Below, piece by piece: positions 1-8,383 of a stretch of 64,000 nucleotides of DNA. The stretch spans positions 95,012-159,011 of the forward strand of contig CAILAY010000050.1 of assembly GCA_903832285.1 (NCBI GenBank). The letters run 5' to 3'. Origin of the DNA: an uncultured beta proteobacterium (lineage in GTDB: Bacteria > Pseudomonadota > Gammaproteobacteria > Burkholderiales > Burkholderiaceae_C). A model generated the notes under the pieces. It worked only from the letters and a program-made list of their open reading frames with translations. It searched no databases and was not told the origin of the DNA. Positions within the stretch are counted from its first letter, which is position 1; every line of letters starts with the position of its first letter. The translations under genes were made by a program, and so were the position numbers.

Positions 1-171
1 AAACTCCACGTCGGGCAGGTAGCGGGCGTTCACCCGACTCGCCTGCATGGCGTGCGCCTGCTGCGCGTCGCGCACCCACAGGCCGACCTGATGTGCTGCA
101 TCGGGTGACCGGCTGGCACTGATCGCCAGGGCCGTACCCCAGGCGCCCGCACCCACAATCCTGATCTTCAT
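1..171 (-). CDS. gpsA: Glycerol-3-phosphate dehydrogenase [NAD(P)+], N-terminal part (cut by window edge)
   Basis: The first 57 codons of a gene that runs off the left edge of the window. The protein begins [16 protein letters not shown], with the N-terminal Rossmann GxGxWGxA dinucleotide-binding loop typical of GpsA. The enzyme reduces dihydroxyacetone phosphate to sn-glycerol 3-phosphate for phospholipid synthesis in the cytoplasm. It is the last visible gene of a minus-strand set rhodanese-grxC-secB-gpsA, an order common in Burkholderiales. Only the cofactor-binding start is visible, so catalytic residues cannot be checked. Confidence 0.9.
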   Translation of the reverse strand, partial: MKIRIVGAGAWGTALAISASRSPDAAHQVGLWVRDAQQAHAMQASRVNARYLPDVEF

Positions 172-220
172 CGTGCGCGTGCTCCCCCGATGATGCGGCC
201 CAAGCAGGCCGCGGCAAGAA

Positions 221-697
221 TCAGTTCAACGTTGTCGGCTGGGTATCGCCGCCCGCGACGGACTGTTGCGCCTGCTGGGCCACCTGCTGCTCGTACATCG
301 CCTGGAAATTGATCTCTGCCAGATGCACTGGCGGGAAGCCAGCGCGCTGGATCAGGTCTGCCACGTTTCCACGCAAGTAGGGATAAACGATTTGCGGGCA
401 AGCGATGCCCATGATGGGCCCCATTTGCTCGTCCGTCATGTTGCGTATTTCAAAAATCCCGGCCTGCTTGACTTCGACCAGAAACACGGTCTTTTCTTTT
501 ACCTTGGCCTGTATCGTGCCGGTGACAGTGACTTCGAATATGCCCTCAGTCACAGGGTTGGCGTTGATGCCCAACTGGATGTCCACGTTCGGTTGTTCCA
601 GCTCCAGCAAAATAGCGGGCGAATTGGGTTGTTCCAGTGACGATTCCTTCAGGTAAATGCGCTGGATTTGAAAAACGGGTGCGGGTGTATCAGCCAT
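221..697 (-). CDS. secB: Protein-export chaperone SecB
   Basis: SecB is the homotetrameric cytosolic chaperone that keeps preproteins unfolded and hands them to SecA. The 158-residue protein begins [18 protein letters not shown] and contains the typical core segments [21 protein letters not shown] and [13 protein letters not shown], with a polar Gln-rich C-terminal tail. The reading frame stays open 12 codons further upstream, but the start at 697 is chosen because it has a purine-rich AAGAGAG site just before it and matches family length. It lies between grxC and gpsA in one minus-strand operon; its partner secA is also in this window, near 42-45 kb. Confidence 0.95.
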   Translation of the reverse strand: MADTPAPVFQIQRIYLKESSLEQPNSPAILLELEQPNVDIQLGINANPVTEGIFEVTVTGTIQAKVKEKTVFLVEVKQAGIFEIRNMTDEQMGPIMGIACPQIVYPYLRGNVADLIQRAGFPPVHLAEINFQAMYEQQVAQQAQQSVAGGDTQPTTLN

Positions 698-793
698 GTG
701 AACTCTCTTGGGTAAAAACAAGACCCGCACCAAATGTTGCGGCGGGCCCAGGACGGAAAGGGCAGATTATCTCAGGTGTCGCGGCTTTGACAT

Positions 794-1054
794 TCAGGCC
801 GCGTTGAGCAGGGGATTCAGCGCGCCTTTGGCATCCAGCGCCATCAGGTCGTCGCAGCCCCCGACGTGGGTTTGCCCGATGAAGATCTGCGGTACGGTGC
901 GCCGCCCGGTCAGCTCCACCATCCTGATGCGGGCAGCGCTGTCGCTGTCCACGCGGATCTCCTCGATGCGCTGAACGCCTTTGGCGCTGAGCAACTGTTT
1001 GGCCCGGGTGCAAAAGGGGCAGACGGCGGTGGTGTACATGGTGACGGTTTGCAT
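794..1054 (-). CDS. grxC: Glutaredoxin 3 (dithiol)
   Basis: An 86-residue dithiol glutaredoxin, the full usual length for GrxC. The active site C12-P-F-C15 follows the first beta strand (VTMYTTAVCPFC). The TVPQIFI cis-proline segment and the GGCDDL glutathione-binding motif follow, so all recognisable functional elements are present. It reduces protein disulfides and glutathione mixed disulfides in the cytoplasm. It sits between a membrane-anchored rhodanese and secB in the same orientation, an arrangement typical of this order. Nothing appears damaged or atypical. Confidence 0.95.
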   Translation of the reverse strand: MQTVTMYTTAVCPFCTRAKQLLSAKGVQRIEEIRVDSDSAARIRMVELTGRRTVPQIFIGQTHVGGCDDLMALDAKGALNPLLNAA

Positions 1055-1077
1055 GGTCTGTCTCGCGGCGGATGGCT

Positions 1078-1482
1078 TCAGGATTTTTCAATCGGCAGGT
1101 TTGCGGCCTTCCACGCAGCCAGACCGCCGCTGAGCGACTGTGCCTGTTCGTAGCCCAGTTTTCTGGCAATGGCGAGCGCCCGGTTGGAACGTGCGCCGCT
1201 CTGGCACACCAGGATCACGGGCAAGGCTTTGTTCTTCACCGCTGCCGGCAACTTTTCTTCCAGCTGATTCAGCGGTATGTTTTTCGCGGCGCCCACGTGG
1301 CCCAGGGCAAATTCGTCGGACTCGCACACATCGATGACGACCGCCTTTTCCCGGTTCATCAGTTGCACCGCCGCCGCCGCCGACAAGCCGCCGCCGGCAC
1401 CCTTCACCAACGGCCAGAACAGCAGGCTGCCCGAGACCAGGGCAACGGCAATCAACATCCAGTTATCGAGAATAAATATCAC
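1078..1482 (-). CDS. Membrane-anchored rhodanese-like sulfurtransferase domain protein
   Basis: A 134-residue protein with one N-terminal hydrophobic segment (about residues 3-26) followed by a single rhodanese domain. The active-site loop is CQSGARS with Cys93 as the predicted persulfide-carrying residue, and the typical GHVGAAKNIP segment precedes it. The start is placed at a GTG preceded by AAGGA at good spacing; the frame remains open ten codons further upstream from an ATG that lacks such a site. It is the first gene of the grxC-secB-gpsA group. The sulfur donor and acceptor cannot be read from sequence. In many homologues the DVR motif has Arg where this one has Cys (DVCESDEF). Confidence 0.85.
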   Translation of the reverse strand: MIFILDNWMLIAVALVSGSLLFWPLVKGAGGGLSAAAAVQLMNREKAVVIDVCESDEFALGHVGAAKNIPLNQLEEKLPAAVKNKALPVILVCQSGARSNRALAIARKLGYEQAQSLSGGLAAWKAANLPIEKS

Positions 1483-1620
1483 ATCAGTCCTTGTTTCAAA
1501 ATGGCGCCGCACGGGCTGCCTGCAAACGGGGATTCTAGAATGCGAGCTTGACTTTGGGGCTGAGGCACCGATTTCACCTCATGTTTCATCCATTTTTTTC
1601 ACTGACGCACAAGGGACAGC

Positions 1621-2364
1621 ATGCACAAACTGGTATTGATCCGCCACGGCGAATCCACCTGGAATCTGGAGAATCGTTTTACCGGCTGGACCGATGTGGA
1701 CCTGACTGACACCGGTATTGAACAGGCGAAAAATGCCGGACGCCTGCTGAAGGCCGAAGGCTTCGAATTCTGCGTTGCCTACACCAGCGTGCTCAGGCGC
1801 GCCACCCGCACGCTCTGGCATTGCCTGGATGAAATGGACCGGACCTGGTTGCCCGTGGTGCACAGTTGGCGCCTGAACGAGCGCCATTACGGCGCGCTGC
1901 AGGGCCTGAACAAGGCTGACATGGCCAAGCAATACGGCGACGCACAAGTGCTGGTTTGGCGCCGCAGCTACGACACCCCGCCGCCGGCGCTCGACCCCAC
2001 CGACGCGCGCAGCGAACGAGGGGATTTGCGCTACGCCAAGATGCCTTCAGAGCAGGTGCCTCTTACCGAGTGCCTCAAGGACACGGTGGCGCGCGTCATG
2101 CCGCTGTGGACCGAATCCCTGGCGCCGGCGATCAAGTCCGGCAAGAAGGTGTTGGTGGCAGCGCACGGCAACTCGATTCGCGCGCTGGTGAAGTACCTCG
2201 ACGGCATTTCCGACGCCGACATCGTGGGTCTGAACATTCCCAACGGCATACCGCTGGTGTACGAGCTGGACGACGAACTCAAACCTATTCGGCACTACTA
2301 CCTGGGAGACGCCGCTGCGGCCGCGCGCGCGGCCGCAGCGGTGGCGAATCAGGGAAAAGCATGA
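1621..2364 (+). CDS. gpmA: 2,3-bisphosphoglycerate-dependent phosphoglycerate mutase
   Basis: A glycolysis/gluconeogenesis enzyme that interconverts 2- and 3-phosphoglycerate through a phosphohistidine. The 247-residue protein shows the N-terminal RHGES motif with His9 as phospho-acceptor, the [13 protein letters not shown] segment that marks the cofactor-dependent class, and the second catalytic histidine in [15 protein letters not shown] good ribosome site (AAGGGACAGC) precedes the ATG. The C-terminal tail is Ala-rich. The stop codon is followed almost immediately by a dispersed palindromic repeat (see the repeat entry). Confidence 0.97.
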   Translation: MHKLVLIRHGESTWNLENRFTGWTDVDLTDTGIEQAKNAGRLLKAEGFEFCVAYTSVLRRATRTLWHCLDEMDRTWLPVVHSWRLNERHYGALQGLNKADMAKQYGDAQVLVWRRSYDTPPPALDPTDARSERGDLRYAKMPSEQVPLTECLKDTVARVMPLWTESLAPAIKSGKKVLVAAHGNSIRALVKYLDGISDADIVGLNIPNGIPLVYELDDELKPIRHYYLGDAAAAARAAAAVANQGKA

Positions 2365-2510
2365 GACCTTGCGGGACAGAGGTTTTTGGGGTCAGAGTCC
2401 AGATTCGCGGAGCCATTGGGCTCTCGGCGTAGCGCGGCGCTTGGGCGCCGCTGCGAAATTGGCGTCTGACCCCAATAACCTGCCCTGTCCTCAACTGATC
2501 GTCGGATGTT
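2365..2510. repeat. Dispersed imperfect palindromic repeat, copy A, with a second inverted repeat nested inside
   Basis: The element starts directly after the gpmA stop with CCTTGCGGGACAG and ends with CTGTCCTCAACTGATCG, the same ends seen at 6610-6712 and 19957-20011. In this copy the middle is replaced by another palindrome. An 11-bp arm TTGGGGTCAGA (2386-2396) is matched by its exact complement TCTGACCCCAA (2465-2475), and the pairing continues imperfectly inward. No run of T follows, so it is not a classic terminator. No function is known to me. Confidence 0.75.
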
Positions 2511-2587
2511 AAATATCCACCTTCTTTCTGGAACCGTTACGCTATCAACCCATCCAATGTGAATCTATTCAGGGAGTCAGAGCCGCT

Positions 2588-4048
2588 ATGGGCCAAAAAT
2601 TGAAGATCTTGGGCTGGGTGTCGATTGGCGCCTTGGCCGGCGTGATGGCCACTGTGTCGCTGCAGACCGTGGCGCGCGCCGCCCTGGCACCCTTGCCGCT
2701 GGAGGAACTGCAGCAATTCGCGGCGGTGTTCGGCATGGTGAAGAGCGACTATGTGGAGCCGGTGGATGAGAAGAAGCTCATCTCCGATGCGATCTCGGGC
2801 ATGGTATCCAGCCTGGATCCGCATTCGCAGTACTTTGACAAGAAGAGTTTCAAGGAATTCCGGGAGGGCACGAGCGGCAAATTTGTCGGCGTGGGGATCG
2901 AGATCACCCAGGAGGACGGGCTGGTGAAGGTGGTGACTCCGATCGAGGGCTCGCCGGCGTTTCGTGCCGGCCTCAAACCCAATGACCTGATCACCAAGAT
3001 CGACGATACCGCGGTCAAGGGCCTGTCCATGAACGAGGCGGTCAAGCGCATGCGGGGCGAACCCAACACCACGGTCACGCTGATGATCTTCCGCAAGGAC
3101 GAGAACCGCAGCTTTCCTGTGACCGTCACGCGCGAGGAGATCAAGACCCAAACGGTGCGCGCCAAGGTCGTCGAACCGGGCTATGCCTGGATTCGTCTGA
3201 GCCAGTTCCAGGAGCGCACGGTGGACGACTTTGTGCAAAAACTGGGCGAGGTCTACCAGCAGGAACCCCATCTCAAGGGTCTGGTGCTGGACTTGCGCAA
3301 CGACCCTGGCGGCTTGCTCGAAGCCTCCGTCGCGGTGTCGGCCGCGTTCCTGCCCGAGAACGTAACCGTGGTGACGACCAACGGGCAGATTCCCGACAGC
3401 AAGCAGACCTTCAGGGCCGCGCCCGACGGGTACCAGCACCGCAGTGGCACCGACCCCCTCAAGAAGCTGCCTGCGGGTCTTAAAACCGTGCCCCTGATTG
3501 TTCTGGTGAACGAGGGTTCTGCCTCAGCCAGCGAAATCGTGGCCGGAGCTTTGCAGGACCACAAGCGCGCCACCATCATGGGCAATCAGACGTTCGGCAA
3601 AGGCTCGGTGCAGAACGTGATTTGCCTGGAGCGCGCGTTTCGCATCGACAACTGCCCTTCTGCCGGTCTGAAGCTGACGACGGCCCGCTACTACACACCC
3701 AGCGGAAAGTCGATCCAGGCCAAGGGCATCGTGCCTGATGTGATGGTCGATGAAACCGCGCAAGGCAATCTCTACGCGGCGCTGCGCATGCGGGAAGCCG
3801 ATCTGGAAAAGCATCTGGCAAGCGGCCAGGGCGCCGAAGTCAAGGATGAAGCCAGGGAGAAGGCACGCGACGAAGCCGTGAAGCGGCTGGAAGACGAATC
3901 CAGGAAGCCGCCAGCCGAACGGCGCTTGCCCGAGTTCGGTTCGGACAAGGACTTTCAGTTGTTGCAGGCGCTGAATCAGCTCAAGGGTCTGTCGGTGGTG
4001 GCGAGCAAGACGCTGACCGAGCGCAAGGAAGAGAAGAAGGAAGAATGA
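2588..4048 (+). CDS. C-terminal processing peptidase (S41 family, CtpA/Prc type)
   Basis: A 486-residue periplasmic serine protease of the tail-specific type. An N-terminal hydrophobic segment (about residues 8-30) looks like an uncleaved anchor or signal peptide. A PDZ domain occupies about residues 85-175 (VGVGIEITQEDGLVKV and onward). The protease domain has the GSASASEI motif with predicted nucleophile Ser313 and the general-base Lys338 in FGKGSVQ, 25 residues apart as in known S41 enzymes. A charged Lys/Glu-rich tail closes the protein. Its stop overlaps the start of the next gene by 4 nt (ATGA), which suggests translational coupling. Substrates cannot be read from sequence. Confidence 0.93.
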   Translation: MGQKLKILGWVSIGALAGVMATVSLQTVARAALAPLPLEELQQFAAVFGMVKSDYVEPVDEKKLISDAISGMVSSLDPHSQYFDKKSFKEFREGTSGKFVGVGIEITQEDGLVKVVTPIEGSPAFRAGLKPNDLITKIDDTAVKGLSMNEAVKRMRGEPNTTVTLMIFRKDENRSFPVTVTREEIKTQTVRAKVVEPGYAWIRLSQFQERTVDDFVQKLGEVYQQEPHLKGLVLDLRNDPGGLLEASVAVSAAFLPENVTVVTTNGQIPDSKQTFRAAPDGYQHRSGTDPLKKLPAGLKTVPLIVLVNEGSASASEIVAGALQDHKRATIMGNQTFGKGSVQNVICLERAFRIDNCPSAGLKLTTARYYTPSGKSIQAKGIVPDVMVDETAQGNLYAALRMREADLEKHLASGQGAEVKDEAREKARDEAVKRLEDESRKPPAERRLPEFGSDKDFQLLQALNQLKGLSVVASKTLTERKEEKKEE

Positions 4049-4800
4049 CCGACGAGCAGTTGCTGCGCTATTCACGCCACATCCTGCTCAACGAGTTGGG
4101 TGTGGAAGGGCAGGAGCGGATTCTGGCAGCGCACGTGCTGGTCATCGGCGCCGGAGGGCTGGGTTCGGCGGCGGCGCTCTATCTGGGCAGCGCCGGTGTC
4201 GGACGCATAACGCTGGTGGACCACGACCTCGTGGATCTGACCAATCTGCAGCGGCAGATCGCCCATACCACGCAGCGTGTGGGCCAGCCCAAGGTGGAAT
4301 CAGCGCAGCATGCCATTCGCGCCATCAACCCTGAGGTGCGGGTGCAGGCGCTGCACACCCGGGCCGATGTCGCGCTGCTGGATCACTGGTTGCCCGAGGT
4401 GGACTTGGTGCTCGATTGCTGCGACAACTTTGCCACGCGCCACACCATCAACGCGGCCTGCGTGCGGCACGGCAAGCCGCTGGTGTCGGGCGCGGCGATC
4501 CGCTTTGATGGCCAGATCACGGTCTATGACGCCAGCAATGCGCGCTCGCCCTGCTACGCCTGTTTGTTCCCGCCAGACACCGCGGTGGAGGAAACCCAGT
4601 GCGCAACGATGGGTGTGTTCGCGCCACTGGTCGGAGTCATCGGTGCGATGCAGGCGGGCGAAGCGCTGAAATGGGTCAGTGGCGCGGGCCGCACACTGAC
4701 GGGTCGACTGCTGCTCTTGGACGCGCGCACGATGGAGTGCCATTCAATGCTGATCCCGCGCAACCCGGCCTGCCCGGTGTGCGGTGTCCGAGGCGTCTGA
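4045..4800 (+). CDS. moeB: MoeB/ThiF-type adenylyltransferase (molybdopterin-synthase sulfur carrier activation)
   Basis: A 251-residue E1-like enzyme that adenylates the C terminus of a small sulfur-carrier protein such as MoaD or ThiS. The nucleotide-binding loop GAGGLGS is at residues 35-41, followed by the VDHDLVDLTNLQRQ signature. Two CxxC pairs for the structural zinc are present (SPCYACLFP and PACPVCG near the C terminus), and the QCATMGVFAPLVG segment is intact. It has no rhodanese extension. It overlaps the upstream protease gene by 4 nt. MoeB and ThiF are hard to tell apart by sequence alone, and no moa or thi genes are nearby to decide. Confidence 0.88.
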   Translation: MTDEQLLRYSRHILLNELGVEGQERILAAHVLVIGAGGLGSAAALYLGSAGVGRITLVDHDLVDLTNLQRQIAHTTQRVGQPKVESAQHAIRAINPEVRVQALHTRADVALLDHWLPEVDLVLDCCDNFATRHTINAACVRHGKPLVSGAAIRFDGQITVYDASNARSPCYACLFPPDTAVEETQCATMGVFAPLVGVIGAMQAGEALKWVSGAGRTLTGRLLLLDARTMECHSMLIPRNPACPVCGVRGV

Positions 4801-4906
4801 CAGCTCCGAAATAGTGTGACATTTGTGCGGCTTCAGGCGGCGTGTTGGCACTGAAACCGGACAGATTCTGCTGTTAGACTAACGCACACTTACCGACCCA
4901 TCTGCC

Positions 4907-5761
4907 GTGTCTGCAACCATCGCTCCTTCTCTCGTTGACCTTCGTGACTTGCGCATCGACAACGCACTGGCGCTACTGAATCAGGCCGGCGCCCTGAGCC
5001 TTCCGCCACTGGCAGAATCCCCCACCAATTATCTGCAGAGCCTGGTCAATGGTTTGTGCGAACTATCGCTGCGCGACCCACTGACGGGGCTGGGCAACCG
5101 GCGTCATTTTCTGAGCGCGATGGAGCGCGAGATAGACCGGGTCGCGCGTTCCGGCGAGCAGGCTCTGTTGCTGATGCTGGATATCGATCATTTCAAGAAA
5201 GTCAACGACACGTATGGTCACCATGCGGGTGACCAGATACTGCAAAGCGTGGCCGCCTGCCTGATCGATTGCGTTCGCCCGATGGATACTGTGGCGCGAT
5301 TTGGCGGTGAGGAATTCGCCATCATCCTGCCCAATTGCCAAAACGCCTTTGGGGCGCTTGTGGCCGAGCGCATTCGCGAATCGGTGGCCGCCACTGTCAC
5401 GACGGTGGCACCTTCCGTCGATGTGCAGGTGACGGTCAGTATCGGCGGCGCCTACGCGCCGCAATGGGTCCGGTCGACAACTGCGATCTGGACCGAACGC
5501 GCGGATCAGCAACTCTATAACGCCAAGACGCAAGGGCGCAACCGCGTCTGCCAGGCTGAACAGCCCGACAGCATTGTCACTGCGGAGGAAAAGAACCTGT
5601 TGTTTGGCCACCTGTCGGTCAGTGACCCGGCCTGGATCCAACTTTCCGCCAACGAAGCCAGCAGCAACGCGACCGAGATTGTTGTTGATCCAACCAAATT
5701 GCGCGGCCCTCGCCGCAAGCGGCGTGATCCTCCCGCGCCCGATCCAAAGGTCAGTTCATGA
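4907..5761 (+). CDS. Diguanylate cyclase (GGDEF domain)
   Basis: A 284-residue soluble protein with an uncharacterised N-terminal stretch of about 50 residues, then a GGDEF domain from DPLTGLGNRR (57-66). The active-site loop is GGEEF at 133-137, an intact variant, so synthesis of c-di-GMP from GTP is expected. An RxxD inhibitory site (RPMD, 124-127) stands exactly five residues before it, so product inhibition is likely. A basic, Pro-rich tail of about 70 residues follows. There is no membrane segment and no recognised sensor domain. The start is GTG with no clear Shine-Dalgarno site. The stop overlaps the next gene by 4 nt, linking it to the MinD-like ATPase. Confidence 0.93.
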   Translation: MSATIAPSLVDLRDLRIDNALALLNQAGALSLPPLAESPTNYLQSLVNGLCELSLRDPLTGLGNRRHFLSAMEREIDRVARSGEQALLLMLDIDHFKKVNDTYGHHAGDQILQSVAACLIDCVRPMDTVARFGGEEFAIILPNCQNAFGALVAERIRESVAATVTTVAPSVDVQVTVSIGGAYAPQWVRSTTAIWTERADQQLYNAKTQGRNRVCQAEQPDSIVTAEEKNLLFGHLSVSDPAWIQLSANEASSNATEIVVDPTKLRGPRRKRRDPPAPDPKVSS

Positions 5762-6591
5762 TTGAAACATCCAACCCCTCCAGCAGCGCGTCGATTCCGG
5801 GCACGCGCGCTGCGTCACAAGGTGCCACGGTGCTGGCCGTGACCAGCGGCAAAGGTGGCGTGGGAAAGACCTTTGTCTCGGCCAATCTGGCCGCAGCGCT
5901 GACCAAGCGCGGCTACCGGGTGCTGGTGCTGGATGCGGACCTGGGTCTGGCCAATCTGGATGTGGTTTTGAACCTTTACCCCAAAACCACACTGCACGAC
6001 GTCTTCACGGGCAAGGCCAAACTGGAAAATGCGATCCACAAGGCGCCGGGCGGCTTTTCTGTTTTGCTCGCCGGCTCGGGGATGGTGGAATATTCGCGTC
6101 TGACGCCTCAGGTGCGCAACGAGTTCCTTGAAGTCATCAACAGCCTGGTGCCGAAGTACGACGTGATGTTGCTTGATACGGGAGCAGGGATCTCCGACGT
6201 GGTGCTGTTTGCGGTTTCGCTGGCATCGGAAATCCTGGTGGTGGCCACCCCGGAGCCGACTTCACTGACCGACGCCTATGCCACCATCAAGGTGCTGGCG
6301 GTGCAACAGAACCGCGACCATGTGCACCTGATCGTGAATCAGGCGGCGCGCATGGGAGACGGTCGGGCCATCACGGCGCAACTGCAACAGGTGCTTGACC
6401 GCTACGTTGGAACCGAGGCCGGGAAGCGCCTTCGGCTGCTGCATCTGGGCGACATCCCGATCGACCCATCCGTGCGCGAAGCCGTCATGCGGCGCCAGTT
6501 GCTGCTGCTCACCGCAGCGGGTTGTCCAGCGGCAGTGGCGGTTTCCGCGCTGGCCGCAAAACTGGACGATTCGTTGCTAAAGGGTTCTTGA
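5758..6591 (+). CDS. MinD/ParA-family ATPase, FlhG/FleN-like
   Basis: A 277-residue deviant Walker ATPase. The P-loop GKGGVGKT is at residues 31-38 with the signature Lys near its start, followed by VLVLDADLGLANLDVVLNL and the switch segment MLLDTGAGISDVVL. The DLGLANLD motif and overall length fit FlhG/FleN (MotR) proteins that set flagellar number or position, rather than plasmid ParA. No flagellar genes are in this window and its start overlaps the upstream diguanylate cyclase gene by 4 nt. A role in positioning or counting a polar structure, coupled to c-di-GMP, is therefore only an inference. Confidence 0.85.
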   Translation: MIETSNPSSSASIPGTRAASQGATVLAVTSGKGGVGKTFVSANLAAALTKRGYRVLVLDADLGLANLDVVLNLYPKTTLHDVFTGKAKLENAIHKAPGGFSVLLAGSGMVEYSRLTPQVRNEFLEVINSLVPKYDVMLLDTGAGISDVVLFAVSLASEILVVATPEPTSLTDAYATIKVLAVQQNRDHVHLIVNQAARMGDGRAITAQLQQVLDRYVGTEAGKRLRLLHLGDIPIDPSVREAVMRRQLLLLTAAGCPAAVAVSALAAKLDDSLLKGS

Positions 6592-6609
6592 TCAGTTCAG
6601 GCTATTGAC

Positions 6610-6712
6610 GCTGTCCCGCAAGGAATATCCCGCAAGGAATATCCAATATCCGGCGATCAGTTGGGGACAGAGCAAGTCTCGCTGCGCGCAGACCTTGGAC
6701 TGTCCCACAAGA
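6610..6712. repeat. Dispersed imperfect palindromic repeat, copy B, with a 14-bp tandem duplication
   Basis: It lies between the convergent ends of the MinD-like and HDOD genes and abuts the HDOD stop. Read on the minus strand it gives CTTGTGGGACAGTCCAAG, a central palindromic part, then CTTGCTCTGTCCCCAACTG, matching the copies at 2365 and 19957. Two perfect head-to-tail copies of CCCGCAAGGAATAT stand at 6615-6628 and 6629-6642. Confidence 0.75.
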
Positions 6713-6714
6713 CT

Positions 6715-7542
6715 TCAGGAAATCAGGTCTTCCAGACCGGCGCCGAGTTCTGCCCATGGGGGTAGGTCCTTGAGCACGGCAGACACCGACATATCGATAC
6801 TGGCGCCGACGTCCGCTGGCCAGGCGGCTTCGATCTCTTCCGCATTCAGGTGGTTCTCATCGGCGCGCGATCGCCACGCGGCGATGTGCACCACAGCCGC
6901 AACCGGATTGAAGGATGGCTGCTTCAGTGGCTGGCCACTGGCGGCAATGGCATCGGAGAATTCCGGTGGAAATTTCCACCTGCGGGCCAGTTCCGCGCCG
7001 ACCTGGATGTAGCTGTAGCCAAAGCGCTGCTGCTCCAGGTCGACACGACGCGGATCCATCGTTTTGATCGTCTTGTCCAATTGCAACATGGCCGCTGGCA
7101 TGGCGGCGTGCATCACCAACTGACCGATGGCGTGCATCAGGCCCACGGTGAACGCCAATTCGGCATTCACGGCAAGGCTCCGGGCCAGGTGCTTTGCCGC
7201 AACCGCCGTGTGCAGACTGTGACGCCAGAACTGTTTCAGGTCCAAACCCGGCAGCGCCTTGAAGCTGCCGGTCAGACCGGTGCCTATGACCATGGTGCGT
7301 ACATTGATAAAACCCAGCATGATCACTGCGTCGTCCACCGTTGCCACAGTGCGGGACACGTGGTAATACGCCGAGTTGGCGAGTCGCAACAGACGGGCAC
7401 TCAATACCTGGTCCGCAGAAATGCGGCGCGTGATGTCGCCAATCGGGACGTCCTCGTCGTTGAAACTCTGGATCAACTCCTGCACAACCTTGGGGATCGT
7501 CGGAAGGGCTTGAGGTTGCATGAAGAGGTCGTCAAGGTTCAT
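6715..7542 (-). CDS. HDOD-domain signalling protein
   Basis: A 275-residue protein made almost entirely of an HDOD domain, a relative of HD phosphohydrolases that usually lacks full catalytic residues and acts in signalling. Visible family segments are LPTIPKVVQELIQSFND near the start, DQVLSARLLRLANSAYYH, and AFTVGLMHAIGQLVM. No GGDEF, EAL or receiver domain is attached. It sits downstream of folE in the same direction with a 55-nt gap. Its partner and output are unknown. The diguanylate cyclase on the other strand nearby may be a coincidence. Confidence 0.85.
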   Translation of the reverse strand: MNLDDLFMQPQALPTIPKVVQELIQSFNDEDVPIGDITRRISADQVLSARLLRLANSAYYHVSRTVATVDDAVIMLGFINVRTMVIGTGLTGSFKALPGLDLKQFWRHSLHTAVAAKHLARSLAVNAELAFTVGLMHAIGQLVMHAAMPAAMLQLDKTIKTMDPRRVDLEQQRFGYSYIQVGAELARRWKFPPEFSDAIAASGQPLKQPSFNPVAAVVHIAAWRSRADENHLNAEEIEAAWPADVGASIDMSVSAVLKDLPPWAELGAGLEDLIS

Positions 7543-7597
7543 CGTGCTACTCCGGCCGGCAAGGTCAATGCAGTTTCAGAAAGTTCTATTTCCGGGT

Positions 7598-8338
7598 TCA
7601 ATTCTTGCCGGGAATCAACGCCAGAAATTCGCGACGCAAGTTGCCGTCTTTGAGGAAACTGCCGCGCATCACGGAGTTGATCATCTTGCTGTCCAGATCT
7701 TTGACGCCACGCCAACCCATGCAGAAGTGGGTAGCTTCCATCACAAGCGCCAGACCGTCAGGCTGCGTCCTCTCCTGAATCAGGTCCGCCAACTGCACCA
7801 CCGCCTCTTCCTGGATCTGGGGCCGGCCCATCACCCATTCGGCCAGGCGCGCGTATTTGGACAAACCAATGACGTTGGTGTGTTCGTTGGGCAGGATGCC
7901 AATCCATATCTTTCCAATGACCGGGCACAAGTGATGCGAGCAGGCGCTGCGCACTGTGATCGGGCCGACAATCATCAACTCGTTCAATCGTTCGGCGTTG
8001 GGGAATTCCGTGATCGCGGGGGCCGCCAGGTAGCGCCCGCGGAATACCTCGTTCAAGTACATCTTGGCAACCCGCCGGGCGGTCTCGCCCGTGTTGTGAT
8101 CGCGCTCGGTGTCGATCACGAGGCTGCTCAACACGTCCTTCATCTTTCCCTCGACCTCGTCCAGCAACTCGTCCAGTTCGCCGGGCTGGATAAAGGCGGC
8201 TATGTTGTCATTGGCGTTGAAACGCTGACCTGCCGCGCGCAGCCGACCTCGAATCCTGACCGACAGGGGTACACCAGGCTCGTGGTGATCCCCGGACGCG
8301 TCGTCATTGGGCGAGGAGGTATGCAGGTTCGTGAACAT
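7598..8338 (-). CDS. folE: GTP cyclohydrolase I (divergent form)
   Basis: A 246-residue enzyme that converts GTP to 7,8-dihydroneopterin triphosphate, the entry step to folate. The zinc ligands of the family are recognisable: the Cys and His of SACSHHLCP and the Cys of ATHFCMGWRGV. The Gln-Glu pair that reads the guanine ring is in PQIQEEA. The usual CEHH reads CSHH, and the segment after it (LCPVIGKIWIGILPN) departs from the E. coli enzyme. An N-terminal extension of about 60 residues is poorly conserved. The gene is followed by the HDOD gene and preceded by clsB in the same direction. It could be a second, specialised FolE copy. Confidence 0.85.
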   Translation of the reverse strand: MFTNLHTSSPNDDASGDHHEPGVPLSVRIRGRLRAAGQRFNANDNIAAFIQPGELDELLDEVEGKMKDVLSSLVIDTERDHNTGETARRVAKMYLNEVFRGRYLAAPAITEFPNAERLNELMIVGPITVRSACSHHLCPVIGKIWIGILPNEHTNVIGLSKYARLAEWVMGRPQIQEEAVVQLADLIQERTQPDGLALVMEATHFCMGWRGVKDLDSKMINSVMRGSFLKDGNLRREFLALIPGKN

Positions 8339-8383
8339 GAGGGAATCGTAGCAGCGTTTCGCAAGCCTCCATTGCTCGGGGGT

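Noticed and set aside
2381..2480. The inverted repeat after gpmA as a transcription terminator
   Set aside because: The arms are nearly 70 bp apart and no T-run follows; it fits a repeat element better.
5758..6591. Plasmid partition ParA
   Set aside because: No ParB or parS nearby, and the DLGLANLD motif and length fit the MinD/FlhG group better.
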